A stretch of DNA of 64,000 nucleotides from Psychroserpens sp. (GTDB taxonomy: Bacteria; Bacteroidota; Bacteroidia; Flavobacteriales; Flavobacteriaceae): contig JAEPNY010000002.1 in NCBI GenBank assembly GCA_017643165.1, positions 374,970 to 438,969 on the forward strand, given 5' to 3'. The position numbers and the translations under genes were made by a program. Within the stretch, counting starts at the first letter, position 1. Each line of letters starts with the position of its first letter. The notes below the pieces were generated by a model that worked only from the letters and a program-made list of their open reading frames with translations, did no database searches and was not told the DNA's origin. Below are positions 8,297 to 16,365 of the stretch, in pieces.

Positions 8297-8677
8297 ATGA
8301 AAACTAATATGGAAGATATTGACAAGTTGATTAAAGAAACCTTATCTCAAGAAGAGATCAAGTTTTATGAATCATTAGAAGAACAGAATATGTTCAATCA
8401 AGTGTTCGGGTTATTTACAGGAAAGAATAAATGGATTCTTATTTTAATGAACGTCATGACCCTTGTGTTTTTTGGATTGTTCTTGTATTGTGTAGTTCAA
8501 TTTTTTGAGGCGAATGAGACTAAAGCACTTTTAAAATGGGGAATAGGAAGTATTGTATTTCTATTAGGTGTAAGTATGTTAAAGGTATTTGCCTGGATGC
8601 AAATGGATAAGAATACGATACTCAGAGAGATGAAACGTTTGGAACTGCAGATGTCATCGTTGTTAGGAAAATTGTAA
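8297..8677 (+). CDS. DUF6768-like membrane protein, partner of the ECF sigma factor
   Basis: This 126-residue protein has an acidic N-terminal region (about 1-45), two transmembrane helices (about 49-70 and 81-103), and a short amphipathic C-terminus, EMKRLELQMSSLLGKL. I recall it as DUF6768, typically encoded right after an ECF sigma gene. The arrangement suggests that the cytoplasmic N-terminus could bind the sigma factor, but no anti-sigma zinc motif is present, so this is only inferred from position. The gap to the sigma gene is one base. Confidence 0.68.
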   Translation: MKTNMEDIDKLIKETLSQEEIKFYESLEEQNMFNQVFGLFTGKNKWILILMNVMTLVFFGLFLYCVVQFFEANETKALLKWGIGSIVFLLGVSMLKVFAWMQMDKNTILREMKRLELQMSSLLGKL

Positions 8678-8718
8678 CACGATTTATTTTAAGAACCAAC
8701 GAATATTCATTATTTTGC

Positions 8719-8826
8719 AGGTCCTAGGGATGATTTCTCTCCCACGCTGCTTTTTCGAGCCTCACATACTCAAAAATTGCTGTGAGCACATCTTCGGAAG
8801 AATAAAGGTACAGTAGGAATGGACAT
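8719..8826 (+). ncRNA. Structured RNA candidate upstream of rocD (sRNA or rocD leader)
   Basis: About 108 bases fold into a nested set of complementary arms. UCCUA (8722-8726) pairs with UAGGA (8814-8818). UUUUUCGA (8751-8758) pairs with UCGGAAGA (8794-8801) through eight pairs, two of them G-U. CUCACA (8761-8766) pairs perfectly with UGUGAG (8781-8786) around a 14-base loop. The 5' part has GGGA and UCCC that can form a small side hairpin. A near-consensus -7 box (TATTTTG, 8711-8717) lies just before the 5' end. The segment has no open frame and is less AT-rich than its surroundings. It ends 30 bases before the rocD ATG, so it could be a cis-acting leader. The family is not identified; a flavobacterial small RNA such as Flavo-1 is possible. 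Confidence 0.45.
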
Positions 8827-8855
8827 TTTATTTACTATTTAAAACTTTTATTAAA

Positions 8856-10136
8856 ATGGCTGTTTTAGACCACATTTCATCGCAAGAAGCGATGGCTTTA
8901 GAAAACAAGTATGGCGCACAAAATTATCACCCGTTACCAGTAGTATTATCTCGAGGTGAAGGTGTATTTGTGTGGGATGTTGAAGGTAAGAAGTATTATG
9001 ATTTCTTATCCGCTTATTCATCTTTGAACCAAGGGCATTGTCATCCAAAGATTGTTAATGCCTTAACTGAACAAGCACAACGCTTGACATTGACTTCAAG
9101 AGCATTTTATAATGATATGCTTGGGAAGTACGAAAAATACGCGACCGAGTATTTCAAGTTTGACAAAATGTTACCGATGAATTCGGGAGCAGAAGCTGTA
9201 GAAACAGCACTTAAATTGTGTCGTAAATGGGCTTACGAAGTGAAAGGTATTGACCTTAACAAAGCTGAGATCATAGTTTGTAAAAATAACTTTCATGGAC
9301 GAACTACCACGATTATTTCATTTTCAAATGATCCAGTTGCAAGACAGCATTTCGGACCTTATACAGATGGATTCATCAAGGTAGAATACGATAATCTTCA
9401 AGCTTTAGAAGAAATTTTGGACACCAATCCGAATATTGCTGGGTTTATGGTAGAACCGATCCAAGGTGAAGCTGGTGTTTATGTTCCTAGTGAAAATTAC
9501 CTAAAGGAAGCTAAAGCCTTATGTGAAAAATACAATGTACTTTTTATTGCAGACGAAGTTCAAACTGGAATAGCACGTACCGGAAGACTTCTAGCAACCT
9601 GCGGAAATTGCAGTTGCCCAAATAAAGATTGCTCTGATACTCCCGACGTTAAACCAGATATTCTTGTACTAGGTAAAGCCTTAAGTGGCGGAATGTATCC
9701 TGTATCGGCAGTAATGTCAAGTAATGAAATTATGAACGTTATTCAACCAGGGAATCACGGAAGTACGTTTGGCGGAAACCCTATTGCAGCTGCGGTTGCA
9801 ATTGCAGCACTAGAGGTTGTTAAAGATGAGGATTTAGCCGAAAATGCGTATCAGCTAGGTGAATTATTTAGAAGTGAAATGAACCGTTATATTGAGAAAT
9901 CAAATATTGTTAATCTCGTTCGAGGTAAAGGTTTACTTAATGCTATAGTAATTAATGATGATGAAGATAGTGATACCGCGTGGAATATTTGTTTGAAACT
10001 TCGCGATAACGGATTATTGGCAAAACCAACACATGGTAATATCATTCGATTCGCTCCACCGCTTGTAATGACGAAAGACCAATTGCTTGACTGTATCGCA
10101 ATTATTACCAGAACGTTAGAAGAATTCGAAGTATAG
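8856..10136 (+). CDS. rocD: Ornithine--oxo-acid aminotransferase
   Basis: The protein is 426 residues, a class III PLP-dependent aminotransferase of ornithine type. It converts ornithine and 2-oxoglutarate to glutamate semialdehyde and glutamate. Visible markers are [13 protein letters not shown] near the N-terminus (typical of OAT), [17 protein letters not shown] (109-125), FHGRTTT (146-152), DEVQTG (233-238) and the PLP lysine K274 in LGKALSGG. An insertion in front of the PLP lysine carries a cysteine cluster (C249, C252, C254, C259) of the form CxxCxC-x4-C, which looks able to bind metal. I recall similar inserts in flavobacterial OATs. A strong terminator follows the gene. Confidence 0.92.
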   Translation: MAVLDHISSQEAMALENKYGAQNYHPLPVVLSRGEGVFVWDVEGKKYYDFLSAYSSLNQGHCHPKIVNALTEQAQRLTLTSRAFYNDMLGKYEKYATEYFKFDKMLPMNSGAEAVETALKLCRKWAYEVKGIDLNKAEIIVCKNNFHGRTTTIISFSNDPVARQHFGPYTDGFIKVEYDNLQALEEILDTNPNIAGFMVEPIQGEAGVYVPSENYLKEAKALCEKYNVLFIADEVQTGIARTGRLLATCGNCSCPNKDCSDTPDVKPDILVLGKALSGGMYPVSAVMSSNEIMNVIQPGNHGSTFGGNPIAAAVAIAALEVVKDEDLAENAYQLGELFRSEMNRYIEKSNIVNLVRGKGLLNAIVINDDEDSDTAWNICLKLRDNGLLAKPTHGNIIRFAPPLVMTKDQLLDCIAIITRTLEEFEV

Positions 10137-10154
10137 CTTTAAATATATAGCAAT

Positions 10155-10188
10155 AAAAAACCTCAACAGAAGTGTTGAGGTTTTTTTA
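10155..10188. terminator. Bidirectional terminator after rocD
   Basis: AAAAAACCTCAACA (10155-10168) and its perfect complement (10173-10186) enclose the loop GAAG and are followed by a T run. The A run on the other side makes it usable for the convergent CCC-motif gene. Confidence 0.9.
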
Positions 10189-10206
10189 TAGTATCTGATA
10201 TTAGGC

Positions 10207-10551
10207 TTAACCTTCCATCATTTCACGCATTCTTTCCTGCATTAGTTCTTGATCTTGCATAGTCTCCCATCCAAAAGTCACGATCATCCATACCGTAAAT
10301 AAGAGGTATAGAATACTCAATACTAACCCAATTATTGCTAAGATCTTTCCAATCTTTACATTTTGGAATCCTGTATATAAGTCTGGGTTCTCAGCATATA
10401 TTTTAGTAGCTTTTTGTGCTAATACAATTGTTACGATACCCAAAATGATACCTAGTACACCATAACAGCAACATGTGACGATAGATAAAATTCCTAAAAC
10501 CAGAATTAACGTTGAATTCTGAAGTTGTTCTTGAGGTTGATTGTGATCCAT
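10207..10551 (-). CDS. CCC-motif small membrane protein (DUF4190-like)
   Basis: From the ATG at 10551 the protein is 114 residues. The frame is open 20 codons further up, but MDHNQPQEQ at 10551 is the natural start, and the longer version would run into the neighbouring gene. There are two transmembrane segments, the first with the TCCCYGVLGIILGI motif that gives this Bacteroidota family its name, the second at about 70-92. The tail is Met/Glu-rich (QELMQERMREMMEG). It follows the DUF2752 gene by about ten bases, and the two are often neighbours in flavobacteria. The function is unknown. Confidence 0.75.
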   Translation of the reverse strand: MDHNQPQEQLQNSTLILVLGILSIVTCCCYGVLGIILGIVTIVLAQKATKIYAENPDLYTGFQNVKIGKILAIIGLVLSILYLLFTVWMIVTFGWETMQDQELMQERMREMMEG

Positions 10552-10561
10552 AGTTTTGATA

Positions 10562-10849
10562 TTAGTTGATAAATGTTTTAAAAATGAAGTTACCCAAAAT
10601 GATAACACCATTTATTACTGCCAAAGTAATAATTATTTTGTAAGCATTTTTAAATTTACGAAAGTAATTTACTACAATGACTGCTAAAAGCAGTAGTAAT
10701 GTATAAATGGCTGGATACATGTGAAATGCTCCGATAAAATCACCCTGAGCAATTAAAGCTATCGAGCGTTGCATACCACAACCCATGCAATCTATACCAA
10801 ATAGTTTTTTGTTTAAACAAGGAAGCATGTATTCTTCTGGAGAGCTCAT
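10562..10849 (-). CDS. DUF2752 family membrane protein
   Basis: The protein has 95 residues. The N-terminal segment MLPCLNKKLFGIDCMGCGMQRS is the diagnostic C-x(n)-G-x-x-C-x-GCG-x-x-R pattern of DUF2752. Two hydrophobic helices follow, at about 45-62 and 70-90. The conserved cysteines suggest a redox or metal site at the membrane face, but no function is established. It is the first gene of a two-gene unit with the CCC-motif protein, and a perfect TACATTTG promoter box lies 21 bases upstream. Confidence 0.82.
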   Translation of the reverse strand: MSSPEEYMLPCLNKKLFGIDCMGCGMQRSIALIAQGDFIGAFHMYPAIYTLLLLLAVIVVNYFRKFKNAYKIIITLAVINGVIILGNFIFKTFIN

Positions 10850-10869
10850 TGTACGTTAATTGTGACGCA

Positions 10870-10877
10870 CAAATGTA
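10870..10877 (-). promoter_or_regulatory. -7 promoter box of the DUF2752/CCC operon
   Basis: The minus strand reads TACATTTG, a perfect TAnnTTTG element, 20 bases before the DUF2752 ATG. A TTCG about 20 bases further up is a weak match for the -33 TTTG. Confidence 0.45.
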
Positions 10878-10931
10878 ATAAAATAGTTGTATTTTCGAAC
10901 CGACTTCTAAAATTGAAAACAACATTAAATT

Positions 10932-11135
10932 ATGCCTAGAGTTGTTAGTTATATTTTGATTGTATTGGGTGGAATAGTTGCTATTTATGCCCAAGCTGGA
11001 GAATTACAAAACCAGATGGTACTAATTGCTGGTATCGTGATTCTTATGGTAGGGATTTATAGTATATCAAGAAATATTCCTAGTAAGAACCAAGATGACG
11101 AAGATGATTATAATCCGCCAAACGTCAAGCTATGA
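10932..11135 (+). CDS. Small two-helix membrane protein
   Basis: This 67-residue protein has two hydrophobic segments (about 5-21 and 28-45) and a charged C-terminal tail, SKNQDDEDDYNPP. The family is not recognised. Its stop overlaps the start of the Smr gene (ATGA, four bases), so the two are almost certainly translated from one message. It is divergent from the DUF2752 operon. Confidence 0.7.
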   Translation: MPRVVSYILIVLGGIVAIYAQAGELQNQMVLIAGIVILMVGIYSISRNIPSKNQDDEDDYNPPNVKL

Positions 11136-11683
11136 AATTTCAGATTGGTGATAAGGTGTCTGTATTAGATGATGATATTATTGGTGTTGTCAAACGAATT
11201 ACTGCAGCAATTGTGATCATCGAAACTGAAGACGGTTTTGAAATGGAATTTACAGAGGACGAGCTTGTTATTGAACATACAATGTCGTCAAAACTGTTTT
11301 CTGAACCTGATATGACTCATATCATTAAAGAAAAAGAGCAGTCGCATAAACCGAAATCGGTTAGAGTAAAGCCAAAAGAACGTTATCAGCCAAAGATGGA
11401 AGTAGATCTGCATATCCATCAACTCACAAATCATTATAAAGGAATGAGCAATTTCGATATACTTAATCTTCAATTGGATACAGCGAAACGACAATTAGAA
11501 TTCGCAATACATAAACGGATCCAGAAGGTGGTATTCATTCATGGCGTTGGAGAAGGGGTTCTTAAAGCAGAATTAGAATACTTATTCAAGCGTTATGATA
11601 ACGTGAAATTTTACCCAGCAGACTACCAGAAGTATGGTTTAGGCGCTACGGAAATATATATCTATCAGAATACGCCTAGTTAA
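11132..11683 (+). CDS. Smr (small MutS-related) domain protein
   Basis: The protein is 183 residues. The N-terminal part (about 1-50) is a beta-rich KOW/Tudor-like segment, KFQIGDKVSVLDDDIIGVVKRI. The C-terminal part (about 88-180) is an Smr domain with the DLHIH start (about 91-95) and the glycine motif FIHGVGEGVLKAEL (about 133-146). Smr domains are nucleic-acid nickases or ribosome-linked nucleases; the DLH and HGxG motifs are the functional core and both are intact. It is coupled to a small membrane protein gene. Its end overlaps the convergent lipoprotein gene by eight bases. Confidence 0.87.
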   Translation: MKFQIGDKVSVLDDDIIGVVKRITAAIVIIETEDGFEMEFTEDELVIEHTMSSKLFSEPDMTHIIKEKEQSHKPKSVRVKPKERYQPKMEVDLHIHQLTNHYKGMSNFDILNLQLDTAKRQLEFAIHKRIQKVVFIHGVGEGVLKAELEYLFKRYDNVKFYPADYQKYGLGATEIYIYQNTPS

Positions 11684-12599
11684 AAACAGGCTCTCCGATT
11701 CTTGTATCATTAGTAATACTGGAATCATTTAGAGTTCCGAAGTCCAACTCGTCCTGAGTAAGATTAGGAATTTGAATATTCTCAACAAAAATACTAATGG
11801 TGTAGGTCTGTTGAATTGGATGTTCAATAAACGCCGTTGCTGGAACCGATATCATAACTTCATCATTTAAATAATCGGCACCAATATCTGGATTGGTAAC
11901 GTCATTTAAAGGATTGTTATCTGCATTAATGCTTTCTTCATCTCTGGTTGGAATACCATCATCATCGTCATCATTATCTAAATAATCAGGAATACCGTCA
12001 TTATCTGTGTCTTGCGCATTGGCTAATCCATCTTCTTCGGTGTATTCAGGATTTTCTGCTGTTGTAAGAACATTGTCACCGTCGTCATCGACATCCAAGT
12101 AGTTTGGAATGCCATCGTTGTCGGTGTCAATCGCATCAGGATACGATCCATCTTCAGCCTGTGCACCACGTCCTTCAAGGTCTGCCGGAATACCATCATC
12201 GTCGTCTTCGACCAAAATAGTTGTAACTGTTGCGGTACCAGAACTACTTTCAGAATCGACGATAATATCAATATTCGCTGGTGGAATATCATTGCAGAAC
12301 ACGAAATCTGGATCAGGTGCTGTGGAGTAGGTACGATAATTAAAGGCATTACTATTGGATGAAAACTCATAAGTTTGAGTAAATACATTATCATCACCAA
12401 CTTCAAGAAATTCGTCTATTGTTCTACCTTGAAGCTGAATGGATAAGGATTCGGGAGGACTATCTTTAGTTTTGAAAAGAACTAAACTTCCACAAGTTTC
12501 AAAAGTATCATCAAATTCCAGAGTTACTTCAAAAACATCGCCATCATCGCATGAATAGCATAAAATTCCAATCATTAGTATGTAAAGTAGTCGTTGCAT
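11676..12599 (-). CDS. Lipoprotein with thrombospondin type-3 calcium-binding repeats
   Basis: The protein is 307 residues with a lipobox ending at Cys17 (LCYSC). An N-terminal beta domain (about 20-130) is followed by a run of Asp-rich TSP3 repeats at about residues 145-220, with units such as DTDNDGIPNYLDVDDDGD and DTDNDGIPDYLDNDDDDD, which bind calcium and form a rigid stalk. A C-terminal region with ENIQIPNLTQDELDFGTL follows. In Bacteroidota such proteins are surface or outer-membrane lipoproteins of unknown role. It is a single gene with a TATTTTTG box 18 bases upstream. Confidence 0.82.
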   Translation of the reverse strand: MQRLLYILMIGILCYSCDDGDVFEVTLEFDDTFETCGSLVLFKTKDSPPESLSIQLQGRTIDEFLEVGDDNVFTQTYEFSSNSNAFNYRTYSTAPDPDFVFCNDIPPANIDIIVDSESSSGTATVTTILVEDDDDGIPADLEGRGAQAEDGSYPDAIDTDNDGIPNYLDVDDDGDNVLTTAENPEYTEEDGLANAQDTDNDGIPDYLDNDDDDDGIPTRDEESINADNNPLNDVTNPDIGADYLNDEVMISVPATAFIEHPIQQTYTISIFVENIQIPNLTQDELDFGTLNDSSITNDTRIGEPVFN

Positions 12600-12616
12600 C
12601 TCAAATGGTTTAGTGA

Positions 12617-12624
12617 CAAAAATA
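12617..12624 (-). promoter_or_regulatory. -7 promoter box of the TSP3 lipoprotein gene
   Basis: The minus strand reads TATTTTTG, a perfect TAnnTTTG element, 17 bases before the ATG at 12599. No clear -33 TTG is seen. Confidence 0.4.
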
Positions 12625-12734
12625 ATAGATTTGCTTGTTTAACGAGATGGTTTAACAAAATATTTTAAGCCTTAGTTCTACAAGTTTTAAAAACCCATAG
12701 AATGTTGCATCTTTGCAATTCTGAATGATACATT

Positions 12735-13874
12735 ATGAAGACCATTTACTTTGATAATGCGGCTACCACAGCCATACGGGAATCTGTAGTTGATAAGATG
12801 TCTGAAATTATGAAAAATAATTTCGGAAATCCTTCTTCTACACATAGTTATGGTCGCCAATCTAAAGCATTAGTAGAATCTTCAAGAAAACGTATCGCTT
12901 CGCATTTTAATGTGTCGGCGGCCGAAATTATCTTTACATCTGGCGGCACAGAAGCTGATAACCTCGTGCTTAGAAGTGCTGTTAAAGACTTAGGTGTAAC
13001 CGAGATTATTTCAACTAAAATAGAGCACCATGCTGTACTGCACACCTTAGATGAATTAAAAACAGAATTCGGTATATCCGTACAGTACCTTAATGTAAAT
13101 TCAAATGGTGATATCGATGTCGAACAATTAACAGAATTATTAGCATCGCCGAAAAAGCAATTGGTATCGCTAATGCATATTAACAACGAAATTGGTAATA
13201 AATTAGATCTTAAAGGTATAGCAACGCTTTGTAAAGCTAATGATGCGTTATTCCATAGTGATACAGTGCAATCTGTTGGGCACTACAAATTAGATCTTCA
13301 AGAGATTCCAATTGACTATTTGGCTGCAAGTGCTCATAAATTTCATGGGCCAAAAGGCGTGGGGTTTGCCTTTATTCGCAAGAATAGCGGACTTAGAGCG
13401 TCCATATTTGGAGGCGAGCAGGAGCGAGGGCTTAGAGCTGGAACAGAGTCGATTCATAATATTGTTGGTATGGATGAAGCTTTAGATCTTGCTTATCAAA
13501 ATCTTGATGACGAGCGTAAGCACATCGAAGGGTTAAAAACATACTTTATCGATCAACTTAAAAATACCTTCTCGGACGTTAGCTTTAATGGGCAATCGGA
13601 AAGTATTGAGCAGAGTACATATACTTTGGTCAATGTCTGTTTGCCAATAGCTCCAGAAAAAGCTGGCATGCTGCATTTTCAGCTAGATCTCAAAGGGATT
13701 GCTTGTTCTAAAGGTAGTGCTTGTCAAAGCGGGAGTTCACAAAATTCACATGTATTGACCGAGATTCTTGATGAAGAACATCTACAACGACCGTCAGTTC
13801 GTTTCTCATTTAGTAAGTATAATACTAAAGAAGAAGTGGATTACGTTATTGATGTTCTAAAAGAATTTGTTTAA
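12735..13874 (+). CDS. Cysteine desulfurase (NifS/IscS type)
   Basis: The 379-residue PLP enzyme takes sulfur from cysteine for Fe-S clusters and thio-modification. Markers are YFDNAATT at residues 5-12, FTSGGTEADN (67-76), the His that stacks on PLP in KIEHHAVLHT (95-104), the PLP lysine K202 in SAHKFHGPKG, and the catalytic Cys330 in KGSACQSG. It lacks any fused domain. No iscU or other Fe-S genes are adjacent, so it may supply tRNA thiolation or a general pool. Upstream, CATCTTTG (12708-12715) is one mismatch from the -7 consensus. The last four bases overlap the convergent TonB receptor gene. Confidence 0.9.
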   Translation: MKTIYFDNAATTAIRESVVDKMSEIMKNNFGNPSSTHSYGRQSKALVESSRKRIASHFNVSAAEIIFTSGGTEADNLVLRSAVKDLGVTEIISTKIEHHAVLHTLDELKTEFGISVQYLNVNSNGDIDVEQLTELLASPKKQLVSLMHINNEIGNKLDLKGIATLCKANDALFHSDTVQSVGHYKLDLQEIPIDYLAASAHKFHGPKGVGFAFIRKNSGLRASIFGGEQERGLRAGTESIHNIVGMDEALDLAYQNLDDERKHIEGLKTYFIDQLKNTFSDVSFNGQSESIEQSTYTLVNVCLPIAPEKAGMLHFQLDLKGIACSKGSACQSGSSQNSHVLTEILDEEHLQRPSVRFSFSKYNTKEEVDYVIDVLKEFV

Positions 13875-16354
13875 AATCGCGTACTCAGTCTTACATTAAA
13901 CACACGTGGCGTTAGAAAATTAGGAATTGCAAATTGGCGCTGCGAATACACATCTCGAACCCAAGTATTGGTAATCGTATTTTGCGCATTGAACATATTG
14001 AAAATCTCAACACCAATAGTAAGCTCTTTGAATTTCTGCTTCCAACGCGAACTGTAGGTTTTATTCGGATCCACCAAAACATATGAAACACCAAGATCAG
14101 CTCTGCGATAATCGCGCAATCGTGTTTGGAAATCGTATGGATCGGCATAACTAGGCGATCCACCAGGAACACCAGTATTATAAACTAGGTTGAGGTACAT
14201 CTTCAAGTCAGGAATATTTGGCACATAATCTTGGAATAAGATTCCAAACTTTAGTCTTTGATCTGTTGGCCTTGCGATATATCCGCGATCATCTATATTT
14301 TCTTCAGTTTTTAAATAACCAAAACTAAACCAACTTTCGGTGCCAGGAACAAACTCTCCGTTTAATCGAAGATCAAGACCGTAAGCATAGGCAGTCGCGT
14401 TATTTCGCGCTCTATAACGAATACGTACATTCTCTAGTGTGTATGGATTGACATCTGTTAAGCCTTTGTAATACGCTTCAGATACCAACTTGAAAGGTCG
14501 ATCCCAAAGCTCGAAACTGTATTCATTTCCAACGACAATATGAAAAGATTTTTGTGCTTTCACATCGGGTTGTACGACACCAGATGAATCTCTTAATTCT
14601 CTGTAGAATGGTGGTTGGTAATACAAACCACCTGCAACTCTAAAAAGCATGTCCTTTTCCCAATCTGGTTTAATAGCGAATTGGGCTCTCGGACTAAATA
14701 CAGTCTGACTTGAAGTTGTCACACCGTTTTGATTTGGTACTTCGCTAGTGACGTTCCAGTTGTGAATTCGTATACCTGCATTGTAAAACACTTCATTATT
14801 ACCAAGCGTACTACGTTTGCTCCATTGTGCAAAGGCTTGCAAACGATCTATTTGAACACTATTTGTAGCTCTTACATTTTGAAATGCGACAAGCGGACCT
14901 TCAAAAGGTTCGTACGGTTGGTTGTTAGGAATATCAAAAATTGGTGGCCTTACTGAGAAACCGGCACTATCAATAACTTCCCATTCAACCAAACGGTCTC
15001 TGATATCTTCGTGTGTATACTTTACAGACCATTCTAAAGTGCTTTCTTCATCGATTTTATAATCACCACGATGCTCGACATTCACAATTAAAGCATCCAG
15101 ATCGTTACGACCATGAGTAAGTTGTGACCCAATACCTTCAGAAAACTCAACTTCACCAAGATTTTCGTCACCAATATTACTATTAACTTCACCTAAACGA
15201 TACTGAGCGAGAATATCAAAGTATTCTTCTTCAGTTGTATGATACGCTGAACCAATAAGTTTTAACGTCAGATCATCGTTTACAAAGTAGTTTGCCTTAA
15301 ACGCTCCAAATGTCGTCAGGTATTCGTCTTTCTCTTGTCCGTCATAGAACACTAACAATGCCACTGGTTCGTCTAGAGTACCAAAATTAGTTTGACGGTT
15401 TTTAGGTCTGAACGTGTATTTATTCAAGGATAGATTTCCGAGGAAATTCAAATGAAATTTATCTGAGAAACGATAAGTCAAATAAGTTTGAGCATCAGCA
15501 AATACTGGTCTTACATTGGTTTCGGTTTCTAAAGAATTAATGAATAAACTGTTATCTCTAAAACGCAAACCAGTAATACTTGAAAACTTCGAATCTTTAC
15601 TCACTGTTTCAACAGCTACCGAACCACCAAGTAAACTTGCTTCGGCACGCACCCCAAAATTTATTGGGTTGCGATACGTGATATCTAAAACTGAAGATAA
15701 TTTATCACCATATTTAGCTTGGAATCCTCCTGCAGAAAAATCCACATTTTGAACCATATCGGTATTCACAAAGCTCAATCCTTCTTGTTGTCCAGAGCGA
15801 ATTAAAAACGGACGATACACTTCGATTTCGTTTACATATACCAGATTTTCATCAAAATTCCCACCACGTACCGAGTATTGCGTGCTCAATTCATTCGAAA
15901 CATTAAAACTAGGCAAGGTTTTTAAGATATTTTCCACACCTGGCTGTGCACCCTTGATAGTTCTTAGAATTTCAGGTGTTATTGACGTTACACCGTCAAC
16001 GCGTTGGCGCGTGTTGGTGTTTATCACCACAATTCCTATTTGTTCAACATCAACTTTAAGTACAGGATTAAACTCTAATTCCTGACCGTTTTTGAGGTTA
16101 AAGCTTTGCTCAAGGCGTTCATGTGATAGATGTGTAAAAACAATACGCACGTCTTGGCCCGCTGGAATTTTTAGGATGTAAAATCCATTTTCATTAGATG
16201 TTGTTCCTCTGTCAGTTCCGCTAATGGTGATACTTACATCAGTGATGGGTTGATTGGCATCGTCTAGTATGACACCTTTGATCGTCGCGGTTTGTGCAAT
16301 TCCGAAGAATGAAAAACACAATAGTGTTAACAGTAGTGAAAAATTTAGTTTCAA
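13871..16354 (-). CDS. TonB-dependent receptor with carboxypeptidase-like N-terminal domain
   Basis: The protein is 827 residues. A signal peptide ends at about residue 20 (FFGIAQ), then comes a carboxypeptidase D regulatory-like beta-sandwich (about 22-108: ATIKGVILDDANQPITDVSI). A plug domain follows (about 118-235), with SVRGGNFDENLVYVNEIEVY and the GGFQAKYGDKLSSVLDI end, and then a long 22-strand-type barrel that ends in the terminal Phe of NVRLSTRF. No SusD partner is nearby, so it is probably a metal-chelate or small-molecule receptor rather than part of a polysaccharide locus. It is downstream of and close to the M23 peptidase gene (11 bases), suggesting one transcript. Confidence 0.9.
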   Translation of the reverse strand: MKLNFSLLLTLLCFSFFGIAQTATIKGVILDDANQPITDVSITISGTDRGTTSNENGFYILKIPAGQDVRIVFTHLSHERLEQSFNLKNGQELEFNPVLKVDVEQIGIVVINTNTRQRVDGVTSITPEILRTIKGAQPGVENILKTLPSFNVSNELSTQYSVRGGNFDENLVYVNEIEVYRPFLIRSGQQEGLSFVNTDMVQNVDFSAGGFQAKYGDKLSSVLDITYRNPINFGVRAEASLLGGSVAVETVSKDSKFSSITGLRFRDNSLFINSLETETNVRPVFADAQTYLTYRFSDKFHLNFLGNLSLNKYTFRPKNRQTNFGTLDEPVALLVFYDGQEKDEYLTTFGAFKANYFVNDDLTLKLIGSAYHTTEEEYFDILAQYRLGEVNSNIGDENLGEVEFSEGIGSQLTHGRNDLDALIVNVEHRGDYKIDEESTLEWSVKYTHEDIRDRLVEWEVIDSAGFSVRPPIFDIPNNQPYEPFEGPLVAFQNVRATNSVQIDRLQAFAQWSKRSTLGNNEVFYNAGIRIHNWNVTSEVPNQNGVTTSSQTVFSPRAQFAIKPDWEKDMLFRVAGGLYYQPPFYRELRDSSGVVQPDVKAQKSFHIVVGNEYSFELWDRPFKLVSEAYYKGLTDVNPYTLENVRIRYRARNNATAYAYGLDLRLNGEFVPGTESWFSFGYLKTEENIDDRGYIARPTDQRLKFGILFQDYVPNIPDLKMYLNLVYNTGVPGGSPSYADPYDFQTRLRDYRRADLGVSYVLVDPNKTYSSRWKQKFKELTIGVEIFNMFNAQNTITNTWVRDVYSQRQFAIPNFLTPRVFNVRLSTRF

Positions 16355-16365
16355 GCGGTTCTAAT

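Noticed and set aside
8719-8826. SRP (4.5S) RNA as identity of the RNA before rocD
   Set aside because: The conserved apical GGAA-type loop and the domain IV asymmetrical loop motif are absent; the apical loop here is a 14-base AT-rich loop.
10552-10611. 20-codon N-terminal extension of the CCC-motif protein
   Set aside because: It would overlap the end of the DUF2752 gene and adds no known sequence; the ATG at 10551 fits better.
12023-12406. Open frame in the TSP3 lipoprotein gene on the same strand in another frame
   Set aside because: It arises from the biased Asp-rich repeat codons and has no domain or start context.
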